Shown here piece after piece: positions 1 through 11,928 of a stretch of 64,000 nucleotides of DNA. Below the pieces are notes generated by a model, which was given only the letters and a program-made list of their open reading frames with translations, made no database searches and was not told where the DNA came from. The stretch is taken from assembly GCA_032433765.1 (NCBI GenBank), contig JAVIAB010000049.1:18399768-18463767 (forward strand). The letters run 5' to 3'. This DNA comes from Megaustenia siamemsis. Taxonomy: Eukaryota; Mollusca; Gastropoda; Stylommatophora; Ariophantidae. The position numbers were made by a program, and so were the translations under genes. How positions within the stretch are numbered: position 1 is the stretch's first letter; every line of letters begins with the position of its first letter.

Positions 1-365
1 CCAAATTATTTTATCTGTTGTTTCTTTATATATTCTATGGCGGGGGCTATTCCAAGCTTTTTTTCTCAGTTCTTTATTTCTGATCTTATCTCTCAGACTG
101 TTTCCTGTCATTCGTCTGACACATTTCATCTCAGCAGACGTTATTTTTCTTATTGTTCTTGCAGCTAGGGTCCAGGTCTGGCATTAGTAGCACAACGTTG
201 GGATGAAGATTGTATTGTAGAGTGTCCGTTTTGCCTCTAGAGTTATTTCCTTGTTGGACAATAGTTGTGATAACTGTCCAATGATTTGACAAGCGTTGAT
301 GCATCTTGAGTCTATCTCTGCTGTTTGTGAATTATCTTGTTGTTCTGTGATATGAACAATTGTCA
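1..365 (-). mobile_element. LINE-E fragment (RT protein C-terminal half)
   Basis: The minus strand reads like the product at 7830-8790 and 36216-36815, with blocks such as EITLEAKRTLYNTIFIPTLCY and EMKCVRR. A TAC-TAA stop near 184 replaces a glutamine codon of the sister copies, so this copy is dead. It runs off the left edge of the window. Non-LTR retrotransposons insert 5'-truncated, which fits a tail-only copy. Confidence 0.7.
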
Positions 366-894
366 AGTAAAGTGCCACGTCACGCCAAGTGGCGTATAGG
401 GGAATATGGTGTAAAAAAAAAAAAAAAGTAAAGTACACCCGTCACGCCAAGTGGCGTATAGGGAAATATGGTGTTAGTGACCCTATATTTTACAGACCTT
501 CAGCACATGATTTTTGGGGTAATGTGGTCGGTATTACGCCCGTGCTGCTTTACTTTCCCAGAAAAAAATCCGGTACCCATTTAAGGCTGGGTGAACCCGG
601 AGGCCGTCGGTTGGGATCGAACCCTACCCCTTGTCCTTTGTAGTCCAGTTCACTAACCACTGAGCTATCGCAGCTTCCGAATATGGTGTTAGTGACCATA
701 ATTTTATAGACTTTCGGCACATGATTTTTTGGGGGTAATGTGGTCGGTATTACGCCCGTGCCGCTTTACTTTCTCAGAAAAAAATCAGCAACCCATTTAA
801 GACTGGTGAACCCGGAAACCGTCGATCAGAATTGTACCCGACCTCTTGTCCTTTGTAATCCAGTTCACTAACCACTGAGCTGTCGCGGCCCCAG
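366..894 (-). mobile_element. SINE-T cluster: 3' fragment, full copy, truncated copy
   Basis: Three pieces of the same tRNA-derived SINE lie head to tail: a 3' fragment (366-412), a near-complete copy (about 424-676) and a second copy lacking its 3' end (677-894). Read on the minus strand the full copy starts with a tRNA-like head: box A (TAGCTCAGTGG) and box B (GGTTCGATCCC). It ends with the small hairpin CGCCACTTGGCG and a T-rich tail. The third copy has box-B changes and is older. Confidence 0.85.
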
Positions 895-957
895 TGCTTA
901 ATATCTGACTACAAATTGAAAGAGGCATTCCTTAATGACACTTCATGATGTGTGTTA

Positions 958-1432
958 GTGAGATAAGATAAGATAAGATAAGATGAGATAAGATAAGATG
1001 AGATAAGATAAGATGAGATGAGATAAGATAATATAAGATAAGATGAGATGAGATGAGATGAGATAAGATAAGATAAGATGAGATGAGATGAGATAAGATA
1101 AGATGAGATGAGATGAGATGAGATGAGATAAGATGAGATAAGATAAGATAAGATAAGATGAGATAAGATGAGATAATATAATATAATATAATATAATATG
1201 AGATAATATGAGATAAGATAAGATAAGATAAGATGAGATGATATAAGTAAGATAAGATGAGATAAGATTAGATAAGATGAGATAAGATAAGATGAGATGA
1301 GATAAGATGAGATAATATATTATAAGATGAGATAATATGAGATAAGATTAGATAAGATGAGATGAGATAAGATAAGATGAGATAAGATAAGATGAGATAA
1401 GATGAGATAAGATAAGATGAGATAAGATAACA
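958..1432. repeat. (GATAA/GATGA)n microsatellite
   Basis: About 475 bp of 5-bp units GATAA and GATGA in irregular alternation, with short ATAAT interruptions. The same motif recurs at 7392-7760, on the far side of the 61-bp satellite. Confidence 0.95.
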
Positions 1433-1449
1433 TTTTAAAAATAGAATGT

Positions 1450-1790
1450 GTGATATGCTTGTTCTGCATTCACCTGAAGACTAAAGGAACACACCTCTTC
1501 ATCATCCGCCCGTGATATAAAATGAACTGGGCGTGTATGCATTGTGTTGTGGTTTTTGTTGATTTCTGCGCCTTTCAGACCGACACATCCGACTTAGGAG
1601 TGGCATTTTGAGCACCAGGGTGCCTTCCCTCTCGATCCCCACTCACTTAGCCAGTCTATACAGGTTAGTCTGCTACTAGAGGCACTACGAAGAGGTGGAG
1701 TAGGGACTTGGTGGCTCTGTGTCACGCAATCCTGGCGCAAGTCATCACCTTTGATTCACTGGCACCTTTATCAAGAGCACCCTTGACTTC
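1450..1790 (+). mobile_element. Element P copy, degenerate
   Basis: Matches the two arms of the palindrome at 27.55-28.65 kb in order: ACACCTCTTCATCATCCGCC, GGGCGTG, CACATCCGACTT, a GTCT(A/G)GACAGGTTAGTCTG-like block, and the AGAGGCAC...GGAGG block. Function unknown; called a dispersed repeat because three further copies exist in this window (two at 27.5-28.7 kb, a diverged one at 47.1 kb). Confidence 0.6.
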
Positions 1791-2289
1791 CGTTTCCAAG
1801 ATGGTGGATCTAGTTCACGTTCTCTCCATCGCTGCAGGAAGTGCATTTGGGGTCTGATTAATTTCGGCTCTCCATTGCACTTTTCTGCGTTAAAACCAAA
1901 ATGATGTTCTACTTAACATATCTGCGCCGATGAAGCGAAGTTGTACGCACGGCAATATTCCTTTTTGACAAATCAAGTGTTATGAATGCGACCTTCCACC
2001 GGCTAGAGTTGATCTGCGCTTTACGTCACACTGAGTGCTGTTCATGACCGTTGTTTGGATTGCTTGACGCAAGTTATTTACATGTTACAACTCATTAATG
2101 TGAATTGCTTCGTCAAGTCAGCCGCAGTTTTATCTCTTTAGTGAATTTGCACCGTGTTTCGTTCGTTGTAGGCTGCATTCACTAGAGTAATCAGGAATAT
2201 ATAGGCGCTGCCATTGTTCTGTGTGTGCTACGTCATCATAATGGCTTATCGTATATCCCAGATCGGTCACATGCTAATCTTACGGTCTG
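1791..2289. other. Unclassified intergenic or 3' flanking sequence
   Basis: About 500 bp with no open frame of note, no tandem repeat and no match to other repeats in the window that I can see. The last 60 bp may be the diverged 5' side of the element R copy that follows. Confidence 0.4.
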
Positions 2290-3118
2290 TTGTTTGATGC
2301 GCGACAGGGATAATCTGACGACTAACTGTGTTTTATATGTTCGGATTTGGAGTCAAAAATGATGTCTTAACATCATCTAGCGCTACACATTTAAAATAAA
2401 TGACGATTATCATGTTATGGTGAATAGGCGGCAAGAAGCATTGAAGGCTATGTATGAAAGTGTTCCTTGTTGCAGTTTCCTCATATTCCAAGTCCGGCTT
2501 GTTGCAGGAGCTACTGAGTTAGGTGTTCTGTGCACACCGTGGGCTGTGTGTCTCATCCGTTTTGATCATGTTTTGATATTCCAAATGCTTGTTTTTGTTG
2601 TTGTTCTTGTTGTTGCGTTCGCCAGCTTTCATCTCTGCCGAAGTCATTAGAGACTAAGAACTGAATTTTGCGTGTTAATCCATTTTTCCCTGGCAGATGT
2701 GTGCACAGGGGTCCCTCACCGCACAGGTTGATAACTACAACTTCGGAGGTACTCATGTTTTTTTTTTTTCCATCGATGAGTAACTAACGTTTCAAGCCGG
2801 GTCTCGCTGCCTCAGACCAGGGGTGGTTGCCGCAGAGAGAAATCATAATAAAAATCCCAATCCAAAACAATAGTTTAAGATGAATGATAATATCGTATGA
2901 CACAGTTGGCTGTGTTCACTTTCTGCGCGGTTTCGCCTTATGTCTTTTGGCGTGTGCTGAGACTGCTATGATGGTGACTACAGCTACCTTTCTTGTTTGG
3001 GAGATGTGATAGTAATTCGGATGATTCCACTGGCACGGACAGATGAGCAATGATGGATTTTTAATTCGTTTGCAGTGATACCGGGGCCTCCATAACCAAA
3101 GAAGCAAAGAACTCTTGA
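2290..3118 (+). mobile_element. Element R copy, split by SINE-2
   Basis: Element R is a dispersed unit of about 300-500 bp. Landmarks are TTTGGAATTGGAGTCA at the 5' side, CCAAGTCCGGCTTGTTGCAG, GTGCACACCGTGAGCTG, TTTCGCCTTATGTCTTTTGG and TTAATTCGTTTGCAGTGATA near the 3' side. This copy is interrupted by SINE-2 at about 2585-2870 and resumes at GAATGATAATATCGTATGAC. Other copies: 20.3, 24.8, 31.0, 39.9, 46.0 and 56.1 kb. A clean TSD around the 56.1-kb copy shows that it moves as a retroelement. Confidence 0.7.
2585..2870 (-). mobile_element. SINE-2 copy inserted in element R
   Basis: Matches 39285-39600 in reverse: TTAATCCATTTTTCCCTGGC, GTGCACAGGGGTCCC, the poly-T before CATCGATGAGTAA, and GGTTGCCGCAGAGAGAAATC. 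The tRNA-like head is missing. Its 3' end, on the minus strand, is an (AAC/AAG)-rich tail at 2585-2610. Confidence 0.7.
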
Positions 3119-6100
3119 CTTCCGGATATGTGATATAAAATGATCATCATTATACATTCTGAAGTTAATACTGTCCCCAGTTATGTAAATGTGATATAAA
3201 ATGATCATCATTATACATTCTGAAGTTAATACTGTCCCCAGTTATGTAAATGTGATATAAAATGATCATCATTATACATTCTGAAGTTAATACTGTCCCC
3301 AGTTATGTAAATGTGATATAAAATGATCATCATTATACATTCTGAAGTTAATACTGTCCCCAGTTATGTAAATGTGATATAAAATGATCATCATTATACA
3401 TTCTGAAGTTAATACTGTCCCCAGTTATGTAAGTGTGATATAAAATGATCATCATTATACATTCTGAAGTTAATACTGTCCCCAGTTATGTAAATGTGAT
3501 ATAAAATGATCATCATTATACATTCTGAAGTTAATACTGTCCCCAGTTATGTAAATGTGATATAAAATGATCATCATTATACATTCTGAAGTTAATACTG
3601 TCCCCAGTTATGTAAATGTGATATAAAATGATCATCATTATACATTCTGAAGTTAATACTGTCCCCAGTTATGTAAATGTGATATAAGATGATCATCATT
3701 ATACATTCTGAAGTTAATACTGTCCCCAGTTATGTAAATGTGATAAAAAATGATCATCATTATACATTCTGAAGTTAATACTGTCCCCAGTTATGTAAAT
3801 GTGATATAAAATGATCATCATTATACATTCTGAAGTTAATACTGTCCCCAGTTATGTAAATGTGATATAAAATGATCATCATTATACATTCTGAAGTTAA
3901 TACTGTCCCCAGTTATGTAAATGTGATATAAATGATCATCATTATACATTCTGAAGTTAATACTGTCCCCAGTTATGTAAATGTGATATAAAATGATCAT
4001 CATTATACATTCTGAAGTTAATACTGTCCCCAGTTATGTAAATGTGATATAAAATGATCATCATTATACATTCTGAAGTTAATACTGTCCCCAGTTATGT
4101 AAGTGTGATATAAAATGATCATCATTATACATTCTGAAGTTAATACTGTCCCCAGTTATGTAAATGTGATATAAAATGATCATCATTATACATTCTGAAG
4201 TTAATACTGTCCCCAGTTATGTAAGTGTGATATAAATGATCATCATTATACATTCTGAAGTTAATACTGTCCCCAGTTATGTAAATGTGATATAAAATGA
4301 TCATCATTATACATTCTGAAGTTAATACTGTCCCCAGTTATGTAAATGTGACATAAGATGATCATCATTATACATTCTGAAGTTAATACTGTCCCCAGTT
4401 ATGTAAATGTGACATAAGATGATCATCATTATACATTCTGAAGTTAATACTGTCCCCAGTTATGTAAATGTGACATAAAATGATCATCATTATACATTCT
4501 GAAGTTAATACTGTCCCCAGTTATGTAAATGTGATATAAAATGATCATCATTATACATTCTGAAGTTAATACTGTCCCCAGTTATGTAAGTGTGATATAA
4601 ATGATCATCATTATACATTCTGAAGTTAATACTGTCCCCAGTTATGTAAGTGTGATATAAGATGATCATCATTATACATTCTGAAGTTAATACTGTCCCC
4701 AGTTATGTAAGTGTGATATAAAATGATCATCATTATACATTCTGAAGTTAATACTGTCCCCAGTTATGTAAATGTGATATAAAATGATCATCATTATACA
4801 TTCTGAAGTTAATACTGTCCCCAGTTATGTAAATGTGATATAAGATGATCATCATTATACATTCTGAAGTTAATACTGTCCCCAGTTATGTAAATGTGAT
4901 ATAAAATGATCATCATTATACATTCTGAAGTTAATACTGTCCCCAGTTATGTAAATGTGATATAAATGATCATCATTATACATTCTGAAGTTAATACTGT
5001 CCCCAGTTATGTAAATGTGATATAAGATGATCATCATTATACATTCTGAAGTTAATACTGTCCCCAGTTATGTAAATGTGATATAAGATGATCATCATTA
5101 TACATTCTGAAGTTAATACTGTCCCCAGTTATGTAAATGTGATATAAGATGATCATCATTATACATTCTGAAGTTAATACTGTCCCCAGTTATGTAAATG
5201 TGATATAAAATGATCATCATTATACATTCTGAAGTTAATACTGTCCCCAGTTATGTAAATGTGATATAAGATGATCATCATTATACATTCTGAAGTTAAT
5301 ACTTTCCCAGTTATGTAAATGTGATATAAGATGATCATCATTATACATTCTGAAGTTAATACTGTCCCCAGTTATGTAAATGTGATATAAGATGATCATC
5401 ATTATACATTCTGAAGTTAATACTGTCCCCAGTTATGTAAATGTGATATAAAATGATCATCATTATACATTCTGAAGTTAATACTGTCCCCAGTTATGTA
5501 AATGTGATATAAGATGATCATCATTATACATTCTGAAGTTAATACTGTCCCCAGTTATGTAAATGTGATATAAGATGATCATCATTATACATTCTGAAGT
5601 TAATACTGTCCCCAGTTATGTAAGTGTGATATAAGATGATCATCATTATACATTCTGAAGTTAATACTGTCCCCAGTTATGTAAATGTGATATAAGATGA
5701 TCATCATTATACATTCTGAAGTTAATACTGTCCCCAGTTATGTAAATGTGATATAAGATGATCATCATTATACATTCTGAAGTTAATACTGTCCCCAGTT
5801 ATGTAAGTGTGATATAAAATGATCATCATTATACATTCTGAAGTTAATACTGTCCCCAGTTATGTAAATGTGATATAAGATGATCATCATTATACATTCT
5901 GAAGTTAATACTGTCCCCAGTTATGTAAGTGTGATATAAGATGATCATCATTATACATTCTGAAGTTAATACTGTCCCCAGTTATGTAAATGTGATATAA
6001 AATGATCATCATTATACATTCTGAAGTTAATACTGTCCCCAGTTATGTAAATGTGATATAAGATGATCATCATTATACATTCTGAAGTTAATACTGTCCC

Positions 6101-7164
6101 CAGTTATGTAAATGTGATATAAGATGATCATCATTATACATTCTGAAGTTAATACTGTCCCCAGTTATGTAAATGTGATATAAGATGATCATCATTATAC
6201 ATTCTGAAGTTAATACTGTCCCCAGTTATGTAAATGTGATATAAGATGATCATCATTATACATTCTGAAGTTAATACTGTCCCCAGTTATGTAAATGTGA
6301 TATAAGATGATCATCATTATACATTCTGAAGTTAATACTGTCCCCAGTTATGTAAATGTGATATAAGATGATCATCATTATACATTCTGAAGTTAATACT
6401 GTCCCCAGTTATGTAAATGTGATATAAGATGATCATCATTATACATTCTGAAGTTAATACTGTCCCCAGTTATGTAAGTGTGATATAAGATGATCATCAT
6501 TATACATTCTGAAGTTAATACTGTCCCCAGTTATGTAAATGTGATATAAGATGATCATCATTATACATTCTGAAGTTAATACTGTCCCCAGTTATGTAAG
6601 TGTGATATAAGATGATCATCATTATACATTCTGAAGTTAATACTGTCCCCAGTTATGTAAGTGTGATATAAGATGATCATCATTATACATTCTGAAGTTA
6701 ATACTGTCCCCAGTTATGTAAATGTGATATAAGATGATCATCATTATACATTCTGAAGTTAATACTGTCCCCAGTTATGTAAGTGTGATATAAGATGATC
6801 ATCATTATACATTCTGAAGTTAATACTGTCCCCAGTTATGTAAGTGTGATATAAGATGATCATCATTATACATTCTGAAGTTAATACTGTCCCCAGTTAT
6901 GTAAATGTGATATAAGATGATCATCATTATACATTCTGAAGTTAATACTGTCCCCAGTTATGTAAATGTGATATAAGATGATCATCATTATACATTCTGA
7001 AGTTAATACTGTCCCCAGTTATGTAAATGTGATATAAGATGATCATCATTATACATTCTGAAGTTAATACTGTCCCCAGTTATGTAAATGTGATATAAGA
7101 TGATCATCATTATACATTCTGAAGTTAATACTGTCCCCAGTTATGTAAATGTGATATAAGATAA
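3119..7164. repeat. 61-bp satellite, about 66 copies
   Basis: Highly homogeneous array with unit landmarks TGATCATCATTATACATTCT and ACTGTCCCCAGTTATGTAA. Divergence is only a few per cent. Two linked variants are spread unevenly: ATAAAATG dominates the left third, ATAAGATG the right half. Single-base deletions (ATAAATG) occur singly. No ORF is maintained because 61 is not a multiple of 3. Confidence 0.97.
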
Positions 7165-7391
7165 GGTATGGGAGCCTAGTGGATAACTAAGGACAAGAGG
7201 TCGGGTTTGATCCTGATCGAGAGTCTCCGGGTTCACCCAGACTTAATGGGTACCGGATTTATTCTTCTTGGAAAGTAAAGCTGCACGGTGTAATACCGAC
7301 CACATTACCCAAAAATCATGTGCTGAAGGTCCGTAAACATTATGGTTACTAACACCAGTGTTCCTATATGGGGTTCTTTAATTTCTTTTTT
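7165..7391 (+). mobile_element. SINE-T copy, degenerate
   Basis: Recognisable from GGGTTCACCCAGAC, TAATGGGTACCGGATTT, GGAAAGTAAAGC, ACCGACCACATTACCC and AAAATCATGTGCTGAAGGT. Box B has drifted to GGTTTGATCC and box A is disrupted. It sits exactly between the 61-bp satellite and the GATAA array and ends in a T-run. Confidence 0.75.
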
Positions 7392-7760
7392 TATAAGATA
7401 AGATAAGATAAGATAAGATAAGATAAGATAAGATAAGATAAGATAAGATAAGATAAGAAGAGATAACATAAAATAAGACAAGGCAATGTAAGATAAGATA
7501 AAATAAGACAAGTCAGGTAAGATAAGATAATATTAGATAAAAGATAAAATAAGATAATATAAGATAAAATAAGATAAGATAAGACAACGTAAAATAAGAT
7601 AAGATACGATGAGACAATATAAGAAAGGCAAGATAAAATAGATAAGACAAGATAAGATAAAAATAAAATAAAATAAGACAAGATAAGATAAGATCGAAAG
7701 AGATAAGATAATATACGATAAAATAAGATCAGATCAGATCAGATCAGATAAGATAAGATC
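7392..7760. repeat. (AGATAA)-type microsatellite, degenerate
   Basis: Starts as perfect AGATA-type repeats and decays rightwards into AGATAAAATAAGACA variants and a short AGATC run. On the minus strand it reads as leucine/serine/tyrosine repeats without stops; those frames are not genes. Confidence 0.9.
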
Positions 7761-7829
7761 CAAGCTTGAGTTGATAGTTAATTCTGACTTCCTGCAATCA
7801 AATAGACGTAAAAACCTACCTTACAATCA

Positions 7830-8790
7830 AACAATGTGTGCTTTCCCCTTTACTTTTCATCACATATGCAAATTATATACAAGATATGCAAATTAGCATG
7901 CCCACTCAAAGGAAATATACCAACATGGATGATAACAAACGATAACACAAACGAGAACGAAATATACGTACCAGAAAACTACAGAAGAGAGGAAGAAATA
8001 AATGAAATACTATTTGCAGACGACCAAGTTCTGATACATGAAACAACTGAGGACCTACAAGAACATATCAACAGGCTAAACAACACTTGTAAACAATACA
8101 ACATGAAAATCAACATAAGCAAAACCGAAGTAATGGCAATAGCGAGAAAGAAAGAAAAACTAAACATCATAATAGATAATACATCTTTGAAGCAAGTTGA
8201 CAATTTTAAATATCTGGGTAGCACGTTAACACAAGACAATAACCAAGAGACAGAGATAGATATAAGGTGTAACAAAGCATGCCAAGTTATAGGCCAAGTA
8301 TCAAGACTATTGAAAAACAAAGCAATAACTACGGAAGCAAAAAGGGCAATATACAAATCAATTTTTCTACCAACTCTGTGCTATCAGTGCCAGAGTTGGA
8401 TGCTGACTCTAGAACAGTAAGAAAGATAACGACCACCGAAATGAAATGTGTCAGAAGAAAGACAGGACACAGCTTAAGGGACAGAGTAAGAATCACTGAC
8501 CTGAGGAAGAAACTCGAAATTAAACCCGCCATCGAATACATAAAGAAACAACAGATAAATTGGTTCGGCCACATAACAAGACAAAAAGAACAAACAATGA
8601 CTCAAAGAGCCATAAACAAACGCTACGAAAACGCCAGATTAAGAGGAAGACCGAGAAAGAGATGGATAAAGGGAATACTAGAGTCACTAGGAGGGATAAC
8701 ATCAGAAGAGGCCAACAGAAGAGCAAAGAATCGCAGATTGTTTCTCCCCTCGACGCCAACAGCAGCAGAGGAAGGATAGAAGAAGAAGAG
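7830..8790 (+). mobile_element. LINE-E, RT palm and C-terminal region, one frameshift
   Basis: Best-preserved LINE-E copy. The frame from 7836 contains the reverse-transcriptase catalytic box as ILFADDQVLI, then MKINISKTEVMAIARKK and a FKYLGSTLTQD block typical of the region after the active site. A stop at 8418-8420 is bypassed by a +1 shift; the second frame gives EMKCVRRKTGHSLRD, INWFGHITRQKEQ, RLRGRPRKRWIKGILES and ends FLPSTPTAAEEG at about 8779. No endonuclease domain is present, so the copy is 5'-truncated. The strand is opposite to the filamin gene. Confidence 0.85.
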
Positions 8791-8884
8791 AAGAAGAAGA
8801 CAATCAAAAAAAAGAGTAAACAACAAAAACTAACAAGCCAATTATCCAGCTTTCCTAACAAAATCTTTAACCAAAACAAGAGAA

Positions 8885-9060
8885 ATTGAAGACAAATCAT
8901 CATGTGCCATACCGGTTGGCTGCGATCATATCCTTCCACAATCTTCTATCCACATGCATCGTATCAGTTCTGTTTTTGACTGTTTTCCATGCCATAACAC
9001 CAAGCTTTCTAATATCTTCTGTCATTCGCGATCTCTCTTTCCCGTATTTTTTCCAGATGT
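8885..9060 (-). mobile_element. LINE-C 3' end, left part (split by LINE-F)
   Basis: Encodes on the minus strand the end of the LINE-C protein (...RLWRDMITYANRYGT type) and its GATGAT-rich 3' tail. The copy resumes at 9750 after the LINE-F insertion. Confidence 0.75.
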
Positions 9061-9067
9061 AACCAAG

Positions 9068-9742
9068 ATCACTTTATCTATCTTGGAAGTCACATTGATC
9101 GAGAAGGGGATACGAGCAAAGAAATTAGAATCAGACTGGCTAAAGCAGCAATGTCTTTCAGAAGCCTTGAAAAGTTGTGGAAATCAAAACTCATTAGCAC
9201 AAACACAAAACTTAGGCTATTCAAATCAAATGTACTATCAACCCTTACGTATGCGTGTGAAAGCTGGAAAACAACAAGAGATATAGAAACAAAGTTGAAC
9301 GCATTCGAAAATAAATGTCTAAGGAAAATACTTGGTATAGAATGGAACGAATTCAAAACAAACGAGGAAATTAGAGAAATCGCCAATCAACCACTAATAT
9401 CTTCAGTAATAAAGAAAAGACGATGGTCATACGTTGGACATGTGATGAGAAGAGATAATAATCGAATAGCAAAGCAAGCCCTCATATGGGAAACAACAGG
9501 TAAAAGAAAAAGAGGAAGACCCAGGGAGACACTGAGAAGAACATTGATGAGAGAGGCAAGAGCAGCAGGAATCGGCTCCCTCAATGAGATAGAACTGCTT
9601 GCACAGAACAGAGACAGATGGCGAGATTTGATAAAATATCTTTAAAAGAAAACTGCTAGAACAAAAATTCATATAGGAGAAGGTGTATCTTGGTCTACGC
9701 CCTATGGGCCGGTTACGGCTCGAAAGGTCAATAGATAGATAG
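9068..9742 (+). mobile_element. LINE-F insertion with TSD AACCAAG
   Basis: A 675-bp 5'-truncated copy inside LINE-C, flanked by AACCAAG at 9061-9067 and 9743-9749. The uninterrupted frame from 9151 to 9645 encodes MSFRSLEKLWKSK, SVIKKRRWSYVGHVMRRDNN, KRKRGRPRETLRRTL and ends RDRWRDLIKYL. The 3' UTR ends in GGCTCGAAAGGTC followed by an (ATAG)n tail. The 164-residue product equals that of the copy at 34851-35694, so the family was active recently. Confidence 0.9.
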
Positions 9743-9749
9743 AACCAAG

Positions 9750-10075
9750 TATTCCAATTTCGATTTTCTCATGATGTGCCAGAAAAAAGTTGATTTGTTT
9801 CTTTCTGAGATTTCTTAAGAGCTTCCTTTTTGTGTTGGCCTCTTTGAGAATTTCCTCATTGGTCTTTTTAGCTGTCCCGAGAACTTTCAGCATTCTTCTG
9901 AGAAATCCCATCTCTGTGGCTTCTAATCGTCCTTTTATTTGTTTGTTTACTGTCAATGAGACTTCCATAGGTCAGAATTGGCTTTATACTGCACCGACGA
10001 ACTCTATTTCTCAATTCTATTGACATAGATTTGTTTAACATAAGACATTTTTCGTTTTCTGAAATTAAAGACAAA
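9750..10075 (-). mobile_element. LINE-C, right part (interrupted copy)
   Basis: Continues the copy at 8885-9060. The minus strand reads MGFLRRMLKVLGTAKKTNEE and LLRNLRKKQINFFLAHHEK with upstream SYGS-type residues. It ends at an ATC repeat that is the tail of the next LINE-C copy. Confidence 0.8.
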
Positions 10076-10435
10076 TCATCATCATCATGTGCCATATCGG
10101 TTGGCGTAGACGATCTTGTCCCTCCACAACCTTCTATCTACAGTGCATCATATCAGTTCTGTTGTTGACTGTTTTCCATGCCATGACACCAAGCTATCCA
10201 GTATTTTCTCTCTCTGTCGTCCGCAATCTCTCTTTCCTTCTATTTTGCCAGTTGTAACCAAGTATTCCAACTTTCCTCTTCTCATGATGTGCCCGAAGAA
10301 TGTTGATTGCTTCTTTCTGACATTTTTTAAAGAGCTGCCTTTTTGTGTTGGCCTCTTTGAGAACTTCCTCATTTGTCTTATTAGCTGTCCAGGGAACTTT
10401 CAACATTCTTCTGAGAAATCCCATCTCTGTGAAAT
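10076..10435 (-). mobile_element. LINE-C 3' part, second copy
   Basis: Second LINE-C copy in the same orientation: MGFLRRMLKVPWTANKTNEE, KGSSLKNVRKKQSTFFGHIM, TTGKIEGKRDCGRQREKILD. The reading frame shifts once. It breaks off after CCCATCTCTGTG and continues at 10968 beyond a tandem array. Confidence 0.8.
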
Positions 10436-10967
10436 ATTAAAATGTTAAAATCTAAAAGTAAATGTAACACATTTCAATGTGATAATCTATCTGCAAGTTA
10501 AATATCTTAAAGTCATGTATTACAGTACTAAAAGTAAATGTAACACATTTCAATGTGATAATCTATCGGCAAGTTAAATATCTTAAAGTCATGTATTACA
10601 GTACTAAAAGTAAATGTAACACATTTCAATGTGATAATCTATCTGCAAGTTAAATATCTTAAAGTCATGTATTACAGTACTAAAATTAAATGGAACAAGC
10701 AAAGGGAGGCCATCATCAGTTGTAGTGCATGAGTTGTGGTGCCTGAGTTGTGGTACATGAGTTGTGGTGCATGAGTTATAGTGCATTAGTTTTGGTGAAT
10801 GAGTTGTGGTGCATGAGTTGTGGTGCATGAATTGTGGTGCATGAGTTGTGGTGCATGAGTTGTGATGCATGAGTAGTGGTGCATTAGTTGTGGTGCATGA
10901 GTTGTGGTGCATGCGTTGTGGTGCATGAGTAGTGATGCATGAGTTGTGGTGCATTGTCTCCTCTAAT
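10436..10967. repeat. 75-bp plus 14-bp compound array, short version
   Basis: Three copies of a 75-bp unit (AAATGTAACACATTTCAATG landmark), a junction GGAACAAGCAAAGGGAGGCC, then about 20 copies of a 14-bp unit (GTTGTGGTGCATGA). The same order with the same junction occurs at 14740-16015. It splits a LINE-C copy between CCCATCTCTGTG and CCTCTAATTGTC. Confidence 0.9.
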
Positions 10968-11096
10968 TGTCTTTTCATTTGTTTGTCTATTGTCCATGAT
11001 TCGCTTCCATAGGTCAGAATTGGTTCTATATAGCATCGATGAACTTTCTCATTTTTATTGACATAGATTTGTTGCATAAGATATGTTTAAGACAAA
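10968..11096 (-). mobile_element. LINE-C, upstream part of the split second copy
   Basis: Minus strand encodes MQQIYVNKNEKVHRCYIEPI and LTYGSESWTIDKQMKRQLEE, the segment that precedes MGFLRRMLK in LINE-C. Continuous with 10076-10435 if the array is removed. Confidence 0.75.
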
Positions 11097-11131
11097 TAAC
11101 AAGCGAAATAGAAGGATTCATTCATTCTTAC

Positions 11132-11305
11132 CTTTAACAGACTGTCCTTCATAATAAACCCAAACTTTGTAAACTCCTGGACCTCGGGGTTTGAAATGAA
11201 TCCTGTACAGGCCAGGTTTGTCTTTCACAATCTTGCACGGGTAACGATGTTCACCAAACGAGACTTCTGCACCAATCTGACCATCTCCCACATGGGTGCA
11301 ATCAG
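11132..11305 (-). CDS. Filamin-like exon: first half of a filamin repeat
   Basis: A 174-bp exon, phase 1 at both ends, with acceptor TTTGTAG|CT and donor AAAG|GTAAGA. It encodes DCTHVGDGQIGAEVSF, then RYPCKIVKDKPGLYRIHF and GPGVYKVWVYYEGQSVKG. This is the B-to-F strand section of a filamin Ig repeat: a Cys/Gly-rich loop, alternating beta strands and the G-Y-x-V strand. The codon split at its 5' end becomes alanine when joined to the exon at 14604-14723. Its length matches the paralogous exon at 21998-22174 (174 and 177 bp). The next exon, which should start with an SPF-like motif, is not in the window. Confidence 0.9.
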
Positions 11306-11928
11306 CTACAAACATACAACCATATTTAACCTAGGTTACGATACTTTCGTAAAATTTGCTCGAAAGGAATTTTATTGTTGTTGTTTTTTTTTTTGCAGCA
11401 AGTAAACAAATTCCCCCTTTTTATACCTTCCTAATTTTTGCTTCTGGTGACCCCTGAGTGTTTAATTTGTTTTCTTTGATGATGGATTTTTTTTTTTAAA
11501 CACAACGTGCGCTTCGTAAAATTTACGAAGAAAAACGCGGTTTTCTTTTTCTTAGAAATGTTTCCCAATTTTCATTTTTTTTTTTACTCTCATGATGTGG
11601 GGAAGCTCCTCGGCTGTTGGCGAGATATCAAATAAACCTTTGTAGCATGGGATAGGCTGCAATAGACGCTAAGATGAAGCTAAACATACAGGCTTGAATG
11701 GTGGACTGACAGCCGCCGAAGTGTGAATAGACAACGAAACACCTCTGGTAGCCACGGCAACATGCGTTTGAATTTCAGGCCATAAATCATAATGTAAGCC
11801 AGGAAGTGATTACCGCAACTAATTCCCATGTCTCTCCTAGTGTAAACACACAACTGTGTAACAAAAGCTCAAAAAAGATGCTATTTTTTGTAACTTTGAA
11901 TGTAAGATTTAGGTTTGTAAACACGGAG
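11306..11928. other. Unclassified intron sequence
   Basis: AT-rich intron with T-runs near 11380, 11485 and 11575; no repeat family recognised and no open frame longer than about 70 codons. Nothing functional is visible. Confidence 0.4.

Noticed and set aside
2417..2650. A 77-codon membrane-like plus ORF (VFVVVLVVAFASF).
   Set aside because: It spans the junction of element R and the tail of SINE-2; the hydrophobic part is the reverse of an AAC-rich tail.
3119..7164. CRISPR array, because of regular 61-bp spacing.
   Set aside because: The whole unit repeats; there are no distinct spacers, and the context is animal DNA.
7391..7681. Leu/Ser/Tyr-rich hydrophobic ORFs that resemble membrane proteins.
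   Set aside because: Reverse reading of the AGATAA microsatellite.
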